Assembly: GCA_900548635.1 (NCBI GenBank)
Contig: URLP01000058.1
Span: 1-10,110, forward strand
Source of the DNA: an uncultured Megasphaera sp.
GTDB taxonomy: Bacteria > Bacillota > Negativicutes > Veillonellales > Megasphaeraceae
Reading direction: 5' to 3'
DNA: 10,110 bases
The notes under the pieces are model-generated. The model was not told where the DNA came from. It worked only from the letters and a program-made list of their open reading frames with translations, and did no database searches. Positions 1 through 5,908 of this stretch are shown one piece after another. Positions within the stretch are counted from its first letter, which is position 1; each line of letters opens with the position of its first letter. The position numbers and the translations under genes are program-made.

Positions 1-536
1 TCGCCGTCCGCCGTCTCAGACGGCAGATTGGCAGCGCTTTCCTGAATCTGCCGTACCAAATCGTCCAGACCGCGGCCGCTGAGGGCATCGGTGACGACGA
101 TAGGCGCTCCGGCCGCCGGCGTCTGGGCCAGGTGTTCACGGATATCCTTCAGGGCCAGATCCAGCAATTCTTCACTGACCGTGTCGGCCTTGGTGACGAC
201 GACGATGAATTCACGGACGCCGAGGAGCGTCAGGATATCGAAATGTTCCTTCGTCTGCGGCATGACGCCTTCATTGGCATCGATGACCAGGAGGACCAGA
301 TTAAGGCCCGGCAGGCCGGCGACCATGTTCTTGATGAACTTTTCATGGCCCGGCACGTCGACGATGCCCGCCCGCGTGCCGTCAGGCAGGTCGAGCCAGG
401 CAAAGCCGAGGTTAATGGTCAGACCTCGTTTTTTTTCTTCCGCTGTCGTGTCCGTCTCGATGCCCGTCAGGGCGCGGACGAGCGTCGTCTTGCCGTGGTC
501 GACATGACCGGCAGTGCCAATGACGATATGGCGCAC
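1..536 (-). CDS. selB: SelB, selenocysteine-specific elongation factor (N-terminal part, cut by the window edge)
   Basis: SelB is the GTP-dependent factor that carries Sec-tRNA(Sec) to the ribosome at UGA codons by binding the SECIS hairpin in the mRNA. The 178 residues present form the translation-factor GTPase domain. The P-loop GHVDHGKT is at residues 10-17, the switch region with KKRGLTI at 35-41, DVPGHE at 60-65 and TKAD at 115-118. The opening IVIGTAGHVDHGKTTL and the GLTINLGF segment are typical of SelB rather than EF-Tu. Domains 2-3 and the C-terminal winged helices that bind SECIS lie beyond position 1. The start is a GTG at 536, chosen because AGGAAG lies about 9 nt upstream and the GTPase domain begins at once; no ATG fits. 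It follows the DUF3343 stop by 3 nt, so it is almost surely co-transcribed with it. Confidence 0.95.
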   Translation of the reverse strand, partial: MRHIVIGTAGHVDHGKTTLVRALTGIETDTTAEEKKRGLTINLGFAWLDLPDGTRAGIVDVPGHEKFIKNMVAGLPGLNLVLLVIDANEGVMPQTKEHFDILTLLGVREFIVVVTKADTVSEELLDLALKDIREHLAQTPAAGAPIVVTDALSGRGLDDLVRQIQESAANLPSETADG

Positions 537-539
537 AGG

Positions 540-812
540 CTACACTTCCTTTAATTTAGTATAAGATACCCTCAGGCCCTGCCGTTTCGCCGCATAAAGG
601 GCCTGCCAGGCGATGCCGTGCGCTTGGAGGAGGGCGACGAGGGCGTCTTCCTCTTTCAGGTCATAGCGCAGGGAAAAACCGCACGACGCGTCGAGCTTCC
701 CCGGCGTCGGAATGATGCGCACGGCCAGGCCGGCTGCTTTCGCCAGCTGTTCGCCTTCCATAGCCTGCCGCGTCGACGGAACCAGGGCAACGCCATACGT
801 TTCGCCAGCCAT
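540..812 (-). CDS. DUF3343 family protein, putative Se/S carrier-like
   Basis: A 90-residue soluble protein of the DUF3343 type, a family described as putative selenium/sulfur carriers and often found near selenium or sulfur transfer genes. Visible features are an N-terminal segment with TYGVALVPSTRQAMEGEQLAKAAG (residues 5-28), where the STxxAMxxE stretch is characteristic, then IIPTPGKLDASCGFSLRY (34-51). C44 in ASCGFSL is the only cysteine and the natural candidate to hold a persulfide or selenide. The length is normal for the family. Its ATG overlaps the upstream TAA by one base (TAATG), and selB begins 3 nt after its TAG, so translation is probably coupled on both sides. The carrier role is inferred from the family and the neighbours; the substrate is not shown by the sequence. 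Confidence 0.85.
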   Translation of the reverse strand: MAGETYGVALVPSTRQAMEGEQLAKAAGLAVRIIPTPGKLDASCGFSLRYDLKEEDALVALLQAHGIAWQALYAAKRQGLRVSYTKLKEV

Positions 813-1069
813 TAAGCGCCTTGCTTCAAGGCCTGTTCGACGGCAATGGCCAACTGATCGGCACAGGAAGTCCCGCGGTCACCACAGGGATTGCCTTTGA
901 GGGTCTTTACGGTCTGAGCGGCGTCAGCCCCTTCGAGGAGCTTGCTTATAGCCAGGGTGTTGCCGGGACAGCCGCCGACAAAATGGACATTATGCAGTTT
1001 GCCGTCTGCCAAAGAAAACGTAATCTGGCGGGAACAAGTTCCCTGTGTCATATACGAATAATTTTTCAT
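812..1069 (-). CDS. Small four-cysteine TSCPD-domain protein (TIGR03905-like)
   Basis: An 85-residue protein with four cysteines, C12, C34, C62 and C69, in the contexts GTCSR, GGCPGN, NPCGDRGTSC. This matches the small TSCPD-like family TIGR03905, named for its four conserved cysteines; TSCPD domains also occur at the C terminus of B12-dependent ribonucleotide reductases. The function is unknown. The cysteine spacing suggests a metal site (zinc or iron) or a thiol relay. The ATG has GGAGG 8 nt upstream. It lies 47 nt after the aminotransferase gene and overlaps the DUF3343 start by one base, so a part in the same selenium/sulfur path is reasonable but inferred. No signal peptide or membrane segment is present. 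Confidence 0.85.
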   Translation of the reverse strand: MKNYSYMTQGTCSRQITFSLADGKLHNVHFVGGCPGNTLAISKLLEGADAAQTVKTLKGNPCGDRGTSCADQLAIAVEQALKQGA

Positions 1070-1116
1070 GATTGATACCTCCGTAGTGAAATGTAATCAT
1101 GTATAACAGTCGCCCC

Positions 1117-2262
1117 CTAAGCACGACTAGCCACTTCCCGCAGGGCATCGACGGCGGCACGGACGTCGTCTTTTGTGGTGTAGCGGGAAAAGGAAAAGCG
1201 GACCGTGCCCTGTACGTCTGTGCCCAGTGCCTTGTGGATGAGGGGTGCACAGTGGTAGGCCGGGCGCGTCGCCATGGCGTAGTCATTCCAGAGGATATCG
1301 CTGACGACAGCCGATTCGGCCGTACCGATATTCAGGCTGTAGACGCCGACGCGGGGCCCGGAAAAGTCACCGTAGAGGCGGATACCCGGGATTTCCTTTA
1401 CGGCCGGGATGAAAATACGGGCCAGTTCTTCCTGATGGGCCGCGGCCGCAGAGACACCTTCTTTGAGGATTTCTCCGATACCTGCCGCCAGGCCGGCAAT
1501 GCCGGCGACGTTGGCCGTACCCGCTTCGAAGACACCGGGTACCGCTGCCGGCTGTTCATGTTCGAAGGAATGGACGCCGTCACCGCCTGTCAGCCAGGGG
1601 CGGACAGCCGCATCGCTGCGAATGACGAGGCCGCCTGTGCCGCCCGGGCCGTAGAGCGATTTATGACCGGTAAAGCAGGCTGCCGTGACGATGCCGTCGG
1701 ACAAGTCGAGGTCATAGGCACCGGCCGTCTGGGAGACGTCGACGATGAGCCCCAGATGATGACGCCGGCAGAATTCCTTGATGCGCGTGAGGTCGAGGAC
1801 ATTGCCCGTCACATTGGATGCATGATTGCAGACGACCCATTTTGTCTGCGGCGTAAGGAGCGCTTCCATCTTTTCATACTGCAGGGCACCGCTTACGGGG
1901 TCGGCGCCGACAAAGGCGAGGCGGACGCCTTCCTTTTCCAGCTGGTAGAGCGGACGCAGGACAGCATTGTGTTCCCAGAACGTCGTCAAAACGCCGTCGC
2001 CGGGCCGGATCAATCCTTTGAGGACCATATTCAGGGCCGTCGTCGAGTTGTGCGTAAAAGCGGCTTCATAGGCTTCACCGCAGTGAAAGAGGGCCTTTAC
2101 GGCTTCCTTTGCCTGGAGGACGATACCGTACGCCTTGAGGGCATAGCCGTGAGCGCCGCGGGATGGATTGCCGACCGTCCCGGACGTCAGCACGCGGTAC
2201 ACGGCCTTGGCCACCGCCTCCGGCTTCTGCGCTGTTGTCGCCGCATTATCGAAATAATACAT
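1117..2262 (-). CDS. Cysteine desulfurase / selenocysteine lyase-like class-V aminotransferase
   Basis: A 381-residue PLP enzyme of the NifS/SufS superfamily, closest by eye to the family TIGR01977. Such enzymes remove S or Se from cysteine or selenocysteine and leave it as a persulfide or selenide on an active-site cysteine. The N-terminal YYFDNAATT (2-10) is typical. H98 (EHN) should stack on PLP; D175 and Q178 lie in VDVSQTAG; K201 in TGHKSLYGPGG is the Schiff-base lysine. C338 in RPAYHCAPLIH matches the catalytic Cys of the group II (SufS/CsdB-like) enzymes, which include selenocysteine lyases. The frame is open upstream to 2382, but the ATG at 2262 is preferred: a full GGAGGTGA site stands 7 nt before it and the fold starts there. 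Cysteine versus selenocysteine preference cannot be read from sequence. The neighbours favour a selenium role. Confidence 0.93.
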   Translation of the reverse strand: MYYFDNAATTAQKPEAVAKAVYRVLTSGTVGNPSRGAHGYALKAYGIVLQAKEAVKALFHCGEAYEAAFTHNSTTALNMVLKGLIRPGDGVLTTFWEHNAVLRPLYQLEKEGVRLAFVGADPVSGALQYEKMEALLTPQTKWVVCNHASNVTGNVLDLTRIKEFCRRHHLGLIVDVSQTAGAYDLDLSDGIVTAACFTGHKSLYGPGGTGGLVIRSDAAVRPWLTGGDGVHSFEHEQPAAVPGVFEAGTANVAGIAGLAAGIGEILKEGVSAAAAHQEELARIFIPAVKEIPGIRLYGDFSGPRVGVYSLNIGTAESAVVSDILWNDYAMATRPAYHCAPLIHKALGTDVQGTVRFSFSRYTTKDDVRAAVDALREVASRA

Positions 2263-2269
2263 GAAATAA

Positions 2270-2277
2270 TCACCTCC
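2270..2277 (-). promoter_or_regulatory. Strong ribosome binding site of the desulfurase-like gene
   Basis: GGAGGTGA on the minus strand is fully complementary to the 16S rRNA 3' end and lies 7 nt before the ATG at 2262. It settles the start of the gene against the longer open frame reaching 2382. Confidence 0.85.
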
Positions 2278-2326
2278 CAAGGGATTCGTGGCTCGTAGGG
2301 CGTGGATGCAGATTTTCCGGGACAGC

Positions 2327-2362
2327 AAAAAAGGGCTTGTCACACGACGACAAACCCTTTTT
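2327..2362 (-). terminator. Rho-independent terminator after purB
   Basis: Arms 2328-2341 and 2349-2362 pair over 14 bp with a 7-nt loop. Read on the minus strand the arms are AAAAAGGGTTTGTC and GACAAGCCCTTTTT with a single U-G wobble, and the 3' arm ends in six T. On the plus strand the same position is a C-A mismatch, so the element is tuned for minus-strand transcripts. It lies about 43 nt past the purB stop and 65 nt before the next start codon. Confidence 0.88.
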
Positions 2363-2371
2363 CTGAGAGGC

Positions 2372-2392
2372 GGGCTCGCCACGTGCGAGCCC
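2372..2392. repeat. GC-rich palindromic intergenic element, copy 1
   Basis: GGGCTCGC and GCGAGCCC form perfect 8-bp arms around CACGT, followed by CCTACAAACTAC. A related element with the same right-hand end (GCCCCTACA, then CAAACTAC) occurs at 4880-4905. It lies just downstream of the purB stop. The shared architecture with variable arms suggests a dispersed palindromic repeat rather than a second terminator, as there is no T run. Confidence 0.55.
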
Positions 2393-2405
2393 CTACAAAC
2401 TACTC

Positions 2406-3698
2406 TTAAATTCCGAAACGTGCGAAGATGGTGTCTACGTGGCTGAGCATTTTCTTGACGTCGAAGCAGCCTTCGATGTCTTCGGCGCTCATGTATTTCT
2501 TGATATCTTCGTCTTTCTTCAGATTTTCCAGGAAGTCTTCGCCGTCGAGCCAGCGTTTCATGGCATTGCGCTGTACCCAGCGGTAAGCCTGTTCACGGAC
2601 AGCGCCTTTTTCGACGAGGGTGTTGAGGATGATCGGGCTGTAGATGAGGCCGCCTGTGAGGTTGAGGTCCTTCATCATCTTGTCCGGATAAACCAGGAGC
2701 TTGTCGATGACACGGGTGAAGGTCTGGAGCATGTAATCCAAGGCAATCGTGCTGTCCGGCAGGATGATGCGTTCGACGGAAGAATGAGAAATATCGCGTT
2801 CGTGCCAGAGGGCGACGTCTTCCAGGGCCGCCTGGGCATTGCCGCGGATGACGCGGGCTAAGCCGCACATGCGTTCGCACGTGATAGGATTGCGTTTATG
2901 CGGCATGATGGAAGAGCCTTTCTGTTTCGGACTGAAATATTCTTCGGCTTCGCGGACTTCCGTACGCTGGAGGTGACGGATTTCCGTAGCCATCTTGTCG
3001 ATAGAGCTGGCGATGACAGCCAGGGTCGTAACATAGGCAGCATGGCGGTCACGCTGCAGGGTCTGGGACGAAATCGGCGACGCAGCGATGCCGAGGTGTT
3101 CGCAGACATATTTTTCAACAAAGGGGTCAACGTCGGCATAGGTACCGACAGCACCGGAAATCTTGCCGACAGCAATCGTTTCTTTAGCGGCTTTCATGCG
3201 TTCGATGTCGCGTTCGATTTCAGCCATCCAGTTGCAGAGCTTGAGGCCGAAGGTCGTCGCTTCTGCATGGATGCCGTGAGTACGGCCGATGCACGGCGTA
3301 TATTTGAATTCAACGGCACGGCGGCGCAGTACGGCATGGAAGTTTTCCAAGTCTTTGATGAGGATGTCCGATGCCTGTTTGAGCATGTAGCCCAGGGCCG
3401 TATCCTTGACGTCCGTCGAGGTCAGGCCGAGGTGGACGTATTTACCGGCTTCGCCGATGTTTTCCGAAAGCGTAGAGACGAAGGCAGCAATGTCATGATG
3501 TGTTTCCGCTTCGATTTCATGGATGCGGTCGACAGAAAAAGCGGCTTTTTCGCGAATTTCCTTGGCAGCTTCTTTCGGGACATTGCCGAGTTCTGCCTGT
3601 GCTTCACTGGCCAGGATTTCGACTTGTTTCATCGTATCCCATTCATTGTATTCTGTCCAAATATGACCCATTTCCGGTTTCGTATAGCGTTCGATCAC
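2406..3698 (-). CDS. purB: Adenylosuccinate lyase
   Basis: PurB of 430 residues, the usual bacterial size. It catalyses two fumarate-releasing steps of purine synthesis: SAICAR to AICAR, and adenylosuccinate to AMP. The superfamily signature GSSIMPHKRNP is at residues 261-271 with the catalytic serine of the flexible loop; H141 in GRTHGIHAE and H68 in ETHHDI match the catalytic histidines of the family, and TSTDVKDT (93-100) is the other conserved block. The start is taken as GTG at 3698, giving MIERYTKPEMGHIW, the family's normal N terminus, with AAAGGAGA 8 nt upstream. A longer frame to 3749 would add 17 unsupported residues across the leader. It has its own -10 box (3754-3759) and a strong terminator, so it is probably an independent unit set among selenium genes. 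Confidence 0.98.
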   Translation of the reverse strand: MIERYTKPEMGHIWTEYNEWDTMKQVEILASEAQAELGNVPKEAAKEIREKAAFSVDRIHEIEAETHHDIAAFVSTLSENIGEAGKYVHLGLTSTDVKDTALGYMLKQASDILIKDLENFHAVLRRRAVEFKYTPCIGRTHGIHAEATTFGLKLCNWMAEIERDIERMKAAKETIAVGKISGAVGTYADVDPFVEKYVCEHLGIAASPISSQTLQRDRHAAYVTTLAVIASSIDKMATEIRHLQRTEVREAEEYFSPKQKGSSIMPHKRNPITCERMCGLARVIRGNAQAALEDVALWHERDISHSSVERIILPDSTIALDYMLQTFTRVIDKLLVYPDKMMKDLNLTGGLIYSPIILNTLVEKGAVREQAYRWVQRNAMKRWLDGEDFLENLKKDEDIKKYMSAEDIEGCFDVKKMLSHVDTIFARFGI

Positions 3699-3706
3699 GT
3701 TGAATC

Positions 3707-3714
3707 TCTCCTTT
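3707..3714 (-). promoter_or_regulatory. Ribosome binding site deciding the purB start
   Basis: AAAGGAGA on the minus strand, 8 nt before the GTG at 3698. It supports GTG initiation over the in-frame start at 3749. Confidence 0.8.
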
Positions 3715-3753
3715 GTAATTGACATGAGTACGGTAAAAAAACTCACCACTTTT

Positions 3754-3759
3754 ATTATA
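3754..3759 (-). promoter_or_regulatory. -10 box of the purB promoter
   Basis: A consensus TATAAT on the minus strand about 55 nt before the purB start, inside the 100-nt selD-purB gap. No good -35 box is found at 16-18 nt, so the promoter is either weak or helped by an activator. No purine riboswitch or PurR-type palindrome was seen in the short leader. Confidence 0.6.
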
Positions 3760-3798
3760 CACTATCTGCGGCGCTGAAGGTAGGCGTTTTTACAAGTT

Positions 3799-4833
3799 TT
3801 ATTCAATGCAGATTGCCTTTTCCTGCCGCGCCGTTACATAGCCGACGACAGCCGCACAGGGGATGGCGTCCCGCAGATTCTGCACCAGGGCAGCTGCATC
3901 CTTCTCAGCGACGGCGATGAGCAGTCCGCCTGAGGTCTGCGGATCGTAGAGGACGTCCATGAAGCGCTTGTCCACGCCGTCGGCAGCCACGCGTCCGGCT
4001 GCAAAATTCCTGTTGCGGTAGGCGCCGGCCGGAATCAGTCCCATGGCGGCCATCTTCAAGGCCTCTTTATGATAGGGAATGGCGTTGCTCTGGAAATGAA
4101 TCGTCGTCTGGCTGCCGTCAGCCATTTCACAGGCATGGCCCAAGAGGCCGAAGCCCGTCACGTCCGTACAGCTGTGCACGTCATAGCGGACCATGATATC
4201 CCGGGCCGTCTTGTTGAGCTGGGCCATCTGATTGTAGAGCTGCTGCAGGAGCGGTGCTTCGACAAAGTCACCCTGGGCAGCGGTCATCAAGATGCCCACG
4301 CCTAAGGGCTTAGTCAGGATGAGGACGTCGCCGGGCCGGGCTGATGAGTTGCGCAGCAGTTTCTTCGGATCGACAAAGCCCGTCACGGAAAGGCCGTACT
4401 TCGGTTCCTTATCTTCGATGGTGTGGCCGCCGGTGATGATGACACCGCCTTCATAAGCCTTCTGGTAGCCCCCTTCCAGGATTGCCCGCACGGCGTCGCG
4501 TCCCATGGCCGTGTTGACGCACATGACGTTCATGGCCAGTTTGGCTTCTGCCCCCATGGCGTAGACGTCGCTCAGGGCATTGGCTGCCGCAATTTGTCCA
4601 AATAAATAAGGGTCATCGACGATAGGCGGGAAGAAATCGACCGTCTGGACAACAGCGATATCGTCAGTAACCTGGTAGACCGACGCGTCGTCGCTCTTAT
4701 CATAGCCGACGAGGAGGCGGTCATCATGATGTGTTGGCAGTCCGTCCAACAATTGGGCCAGCGTCCCCGGCCCGAGCTTAGCGCCTCAACCGGAGCAGGA
4801 CGCCATCTGTGTCAGTTTCAGTTCGTCGTTCAT
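3799..4833 (-). CDS. selD: Selenide, water dikinase, a selenocysteine-containing SelD
   Basis: SelD makes selenophosphate, the selenium donor for Sec-tRNA and selenouridine, from selenide and ATP. The 344-residue product starts MNDELKLTQMASCSGU, then GAKLGPG: the in-frame TGA at codon 16 falls exactly where other SelD proteins have the catalytic Cys or Sec, three residues before the essential lysine K19. Conserved acidic residues follow: D49, D66 (QTVDFF), D89 (NALSDVYAMG) and D224 (DVTGFGLLGH), with GGHTIEDKEPKYG at 135-147. The ATG at 4833 has GAGG about 9 nt upstream and a TATAAT box at 4854-4859. If TGA were read as stop, the only remaining start (TTG at 4752) would delete the glycine-rich ATP loop and the active site, so read-through is the sensible call. 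SelB at the left end of the same run supplies the decoding factor. Confidence 0.96.
4755..4773 (-). promoter_or_regulatory. Candidate bacterial SECIS hairpin in selD
   Basis: Beginning 12 nt after the TGA, GGGCC pairs with GGCCC around a nine-base loop GGGGACGCU, which puts the loop 17 nt after the UGA and G residues at its start, as expected of bacterial SECIS elements. A competing weaker fold (AGCUC with GACGCU, one bulge) uses part of the same bases. Only five perfect pairs are seen, so the exact structure is uncertain; that some SECIS lies here follows from the Sec codon. Confidence 0.65.
4786..4788 (-). other. selD: In-frame TGA read as selenocysteine (codon 16 of selD)
   Basis: The codon lies in the motif CSG-U-GAK, the catalytic Cys/Sec site of selenophosphate synthetase. 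Homology continues unbroken on both sides in the same frame, and a hairpin follows at the right distance. Confidence 0.93.
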
Positions 4834-4853
4834 CGTATGATACCTCACTCTCT

Positions 4854-4859
4854 ATTATA
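4854..4859 (-). promoter_or_regulatory. -10 box of the selD promoter
   Basis: TATAAT on the minus strand about 21 nt before the selD ATG, implying a very short leader. The bases where a -35 box would fall are GC-rich and lie next to the palindromic repeat at 4880-4900; no consensus -35 was found. Confidence 0.55.
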
Positions 4860-4879
4860 TAAAACATGGCGGACTCGGC

Positions 4880-4905
4880 GGGCGCCCCACATGAGCGCCC
4901 CTACA
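4880..4905. repeat. GC-rich palindromic intergenic element, copy 2
   Basis: GGGCGC and GCGCCC arms (4880-4885 and 4895-4900) flank CCCACATGA, followed by CCTACA and, a little later, CAAACTACAAACTC. The right flank matches copy 1 at 2372-2400. It sits between the divergent selD and PepSY promoters. Confidence 0.5.
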
Positions 4906-4957
4906 GCCTGCAAACTACAAACTCATTATACAACATTTATGCAATTCTTACGGCCCT

Positions 4958-4979
4958 GTTTAGCTGGATTTTAGGTTTA
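4958..4979 (+). promoter_or_regulatory. Possible response-regulator site: two TTTAG half-sites 11 bp apart
   Basis: Two 11-bp units beginning at 4958 and 4969 share TTTAG at 4959-4963 and 4970-4974, just upstream of a -10-like TATACT at 4985-4990. Direct repeats at about one helical turn are the usual layout for OmpR-family regulators, and such a regulator is encoded downstream. This is a weak motif and a tentative call. Confidence 0.25.
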
Positions 4980-4984
4980 TCGGT

Positions 4985-4990
4985 TATACT
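4985..4990 (+). promoter_or_regulatory. -10-like box upstream of the PepSY gene
   Basis: TATACT lies 46 nt before the ATG at 5037. The -35 region is poor, which fits promoters that need an activator bound nearby. Confidence 0.4.
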
Positions 4991-5036
4991 TTCGTCGTAG
5001 TCAGGAATTAGTGATTGAAGACAGGAGGAATGACTT

Positions 5037-5771
5037 ATGGAAAAATGGCAAAATACACTCGTTTCGCTGAAGAATAAAATCTGTACGGCCCGCAATGCCA
5101 AAATCGCCGCAGCTTTCTGCGTCATCGCCGTCATCGCCACGGCCGGCGGCCATTATTACCTGCACCAGCAGCACCTGGCCCGCCATGCGGAAAAAGTCGA
5201 AGCCATGACGGAAATGACCAAAGCCCAGGCCCAGCAGCGCAATGTCAATCTCATCTCAGAAGATCAGGCCTGCGCCGCGGCTGCCCAGGCCATCGGCAAG
5301 GACGAAAGCGACATCAATTTCCAGGAAGTGGCCCTCTTTGACCGCAGCAGTCTGAAGAAAGGTCCGAAAGACGGCCCGAAAGACCGCGATAAAGGCGACC
5401 GCTACGGCCGCAAAGACGGCGATGATCGCCAGGGCGGCGACCGTCACAAACGCCGCGGACCGCAAGGCAAAGGACAGGACCCGCAGGGACCGCGTCCGGA
5501 TGCAGCTGCCGGGGCAACAGCGAAAGCCGGCGCACCGCAGGATAACGGCCAAGGCAAGCCGATGCTGCCGCCGCTCAACGGACAGGCGCCGCAGGACGGA
5601 CAAAAGCCAGCTGACGGCCAGGACGCACAGGCTCAGCCGCAGCAGGGCCAGGGCCCGCGCGACCTCTTCCATCCCATGTACAACGTCCGCATGACCTCTG
5701 GCAGCGTCCGCTACGACGTCCTCATCGATGCCGCCACAGGCTCCGTCATCCATACAGAAATTGAAGATTAG
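5037..5771 (+). CDS. Membrane-anchored PepSY-domain protein with a large low-complexity insertion
   Basis: A 244-residue protein: short cytoplasmic N terminus, one membrane helix at about 22-38 (KIAAAFCVIAVIATAGG), then an extracytoplasmic region. Residues 73-102 (ISEDQACAAAAQAIG... ...INFQEVALFD) look like the first half of a PepSY domain, and 212-242 (HPMYNVRMTSG... ...YDVLIDAATGSVIHTEI) like the second half. Between them, at about 103-208, lie residues rich first in K, D, R and G and then in P, Q, G and A, with no predicted fold. PepSY domains are extracytoplasmic modules found with peptidases and sensor systems. AGGAGG 8 nt before the ATG fixes the start, and a terminator follows the stop. 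Its position before a kinase/regulator pair suggests a regulated envelope protein or a modulator of the kinase; that link is inferred. Confidence 0.82.
   Translation: MEKWQNTLVSLKNKICTARNAKIAAAFCVIAVIATAGGHYYLHQQHLARHAEKVEAMTEMTKAQAQQRNVNLISEDQACAAAAQAIGKDESDINFQEVALFDRSSLKKGPKDGPKDRDKGDRYGRKDGDDRQGGDRHKRRGPQGKGQDPQGPRPDAAAGATAKAGAPQDNGQGKPMLPPLNGQAPQDGQKPADGQDAQAQPQQGQGPRDLFHPMYNVRMTSGSVRYDVLIDAATGSVIHTEIED
5364..5387 (+). repeat. 12-bp tandem repeat inside the PepSY gene insertion
   Basis: CCGAAAGACGGC is followed directly by CCGAAAGACCGC, one base different, encoding PKDG-PKDR. It marks the start of the charged low-complexity part and suggests that segment grew by local duplication. Confidence 0.6.
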
Positions 5772-5779
5772 CTTGTTTG

Positions 5780-5811
5780 AAAAGGGCTGTCGCTCATGCG
5801 GCAGCTCTTTT
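5780..5811 (+). terminator. Terminator after the PepSY gene
   Basis: Arms 5780-5793 (AAAAGGGCTGTCGC) and 5798-5811 (GCGGCAGCTCTTTT) pair over 14 bp with two G-U wobbles around TCAT, ending in four T. It starts 9 nt after the stop, so the PepSY gene is probably a single-gene transcript separate from the kinase operon. Confidence 0.82.
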
Positions 5812-5839
5812 CGTGGTTCGTTTGACGTGGTTCGTTTAG
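5812..5839. repeat. Tandem pair of 14-bp repeats before the kinase gene
   Basis: CGTGGTTCGTTTGA and CGTGGTTCGTTTAG stand head to tail, identical at their first 12 bases. The second copy runs into TTAGCG, mirrored by CGCTAA a little downstream (5858-5863 region). It could be part of a regulatory site or the remnant of a dispersed repeat. Confidence 0.6.
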
Positions 5840-5908
5840 CGTTGCGATTCTGGCTCGCTAACGCATTGCTCAATGAAGAACGGCCTACGACGAACGGCAA
5901 AAAAAGGG

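Noticed and set aside
1099..2298. Long plus-strand open frame (399 codons) opposite the desulfurase-like gene
   Set aside because: It is an exact antisense shadow of a well-recognised gene, has no RBS, and its translation resembles no protein family.
2898..3722. Plus-strand open frame of 274 codons opposite purB
   Set aside because: Antisense to a gene with full catalytic motifs; the frame is open only because of codon bias in purB.
3799..4752. selD starting at TTG 4752
   Set aside because: This start lies after the TGA and removes the catalytic Sec, K19 and the glycine-rich loop; it has no RBS.
4786..4788. TGA in selD as a nonsense mutation making a pseudogene
   Set aside because: It falls at the one residue where Sec is expected in this family, the rest of the gene is intact, and selB is close by.
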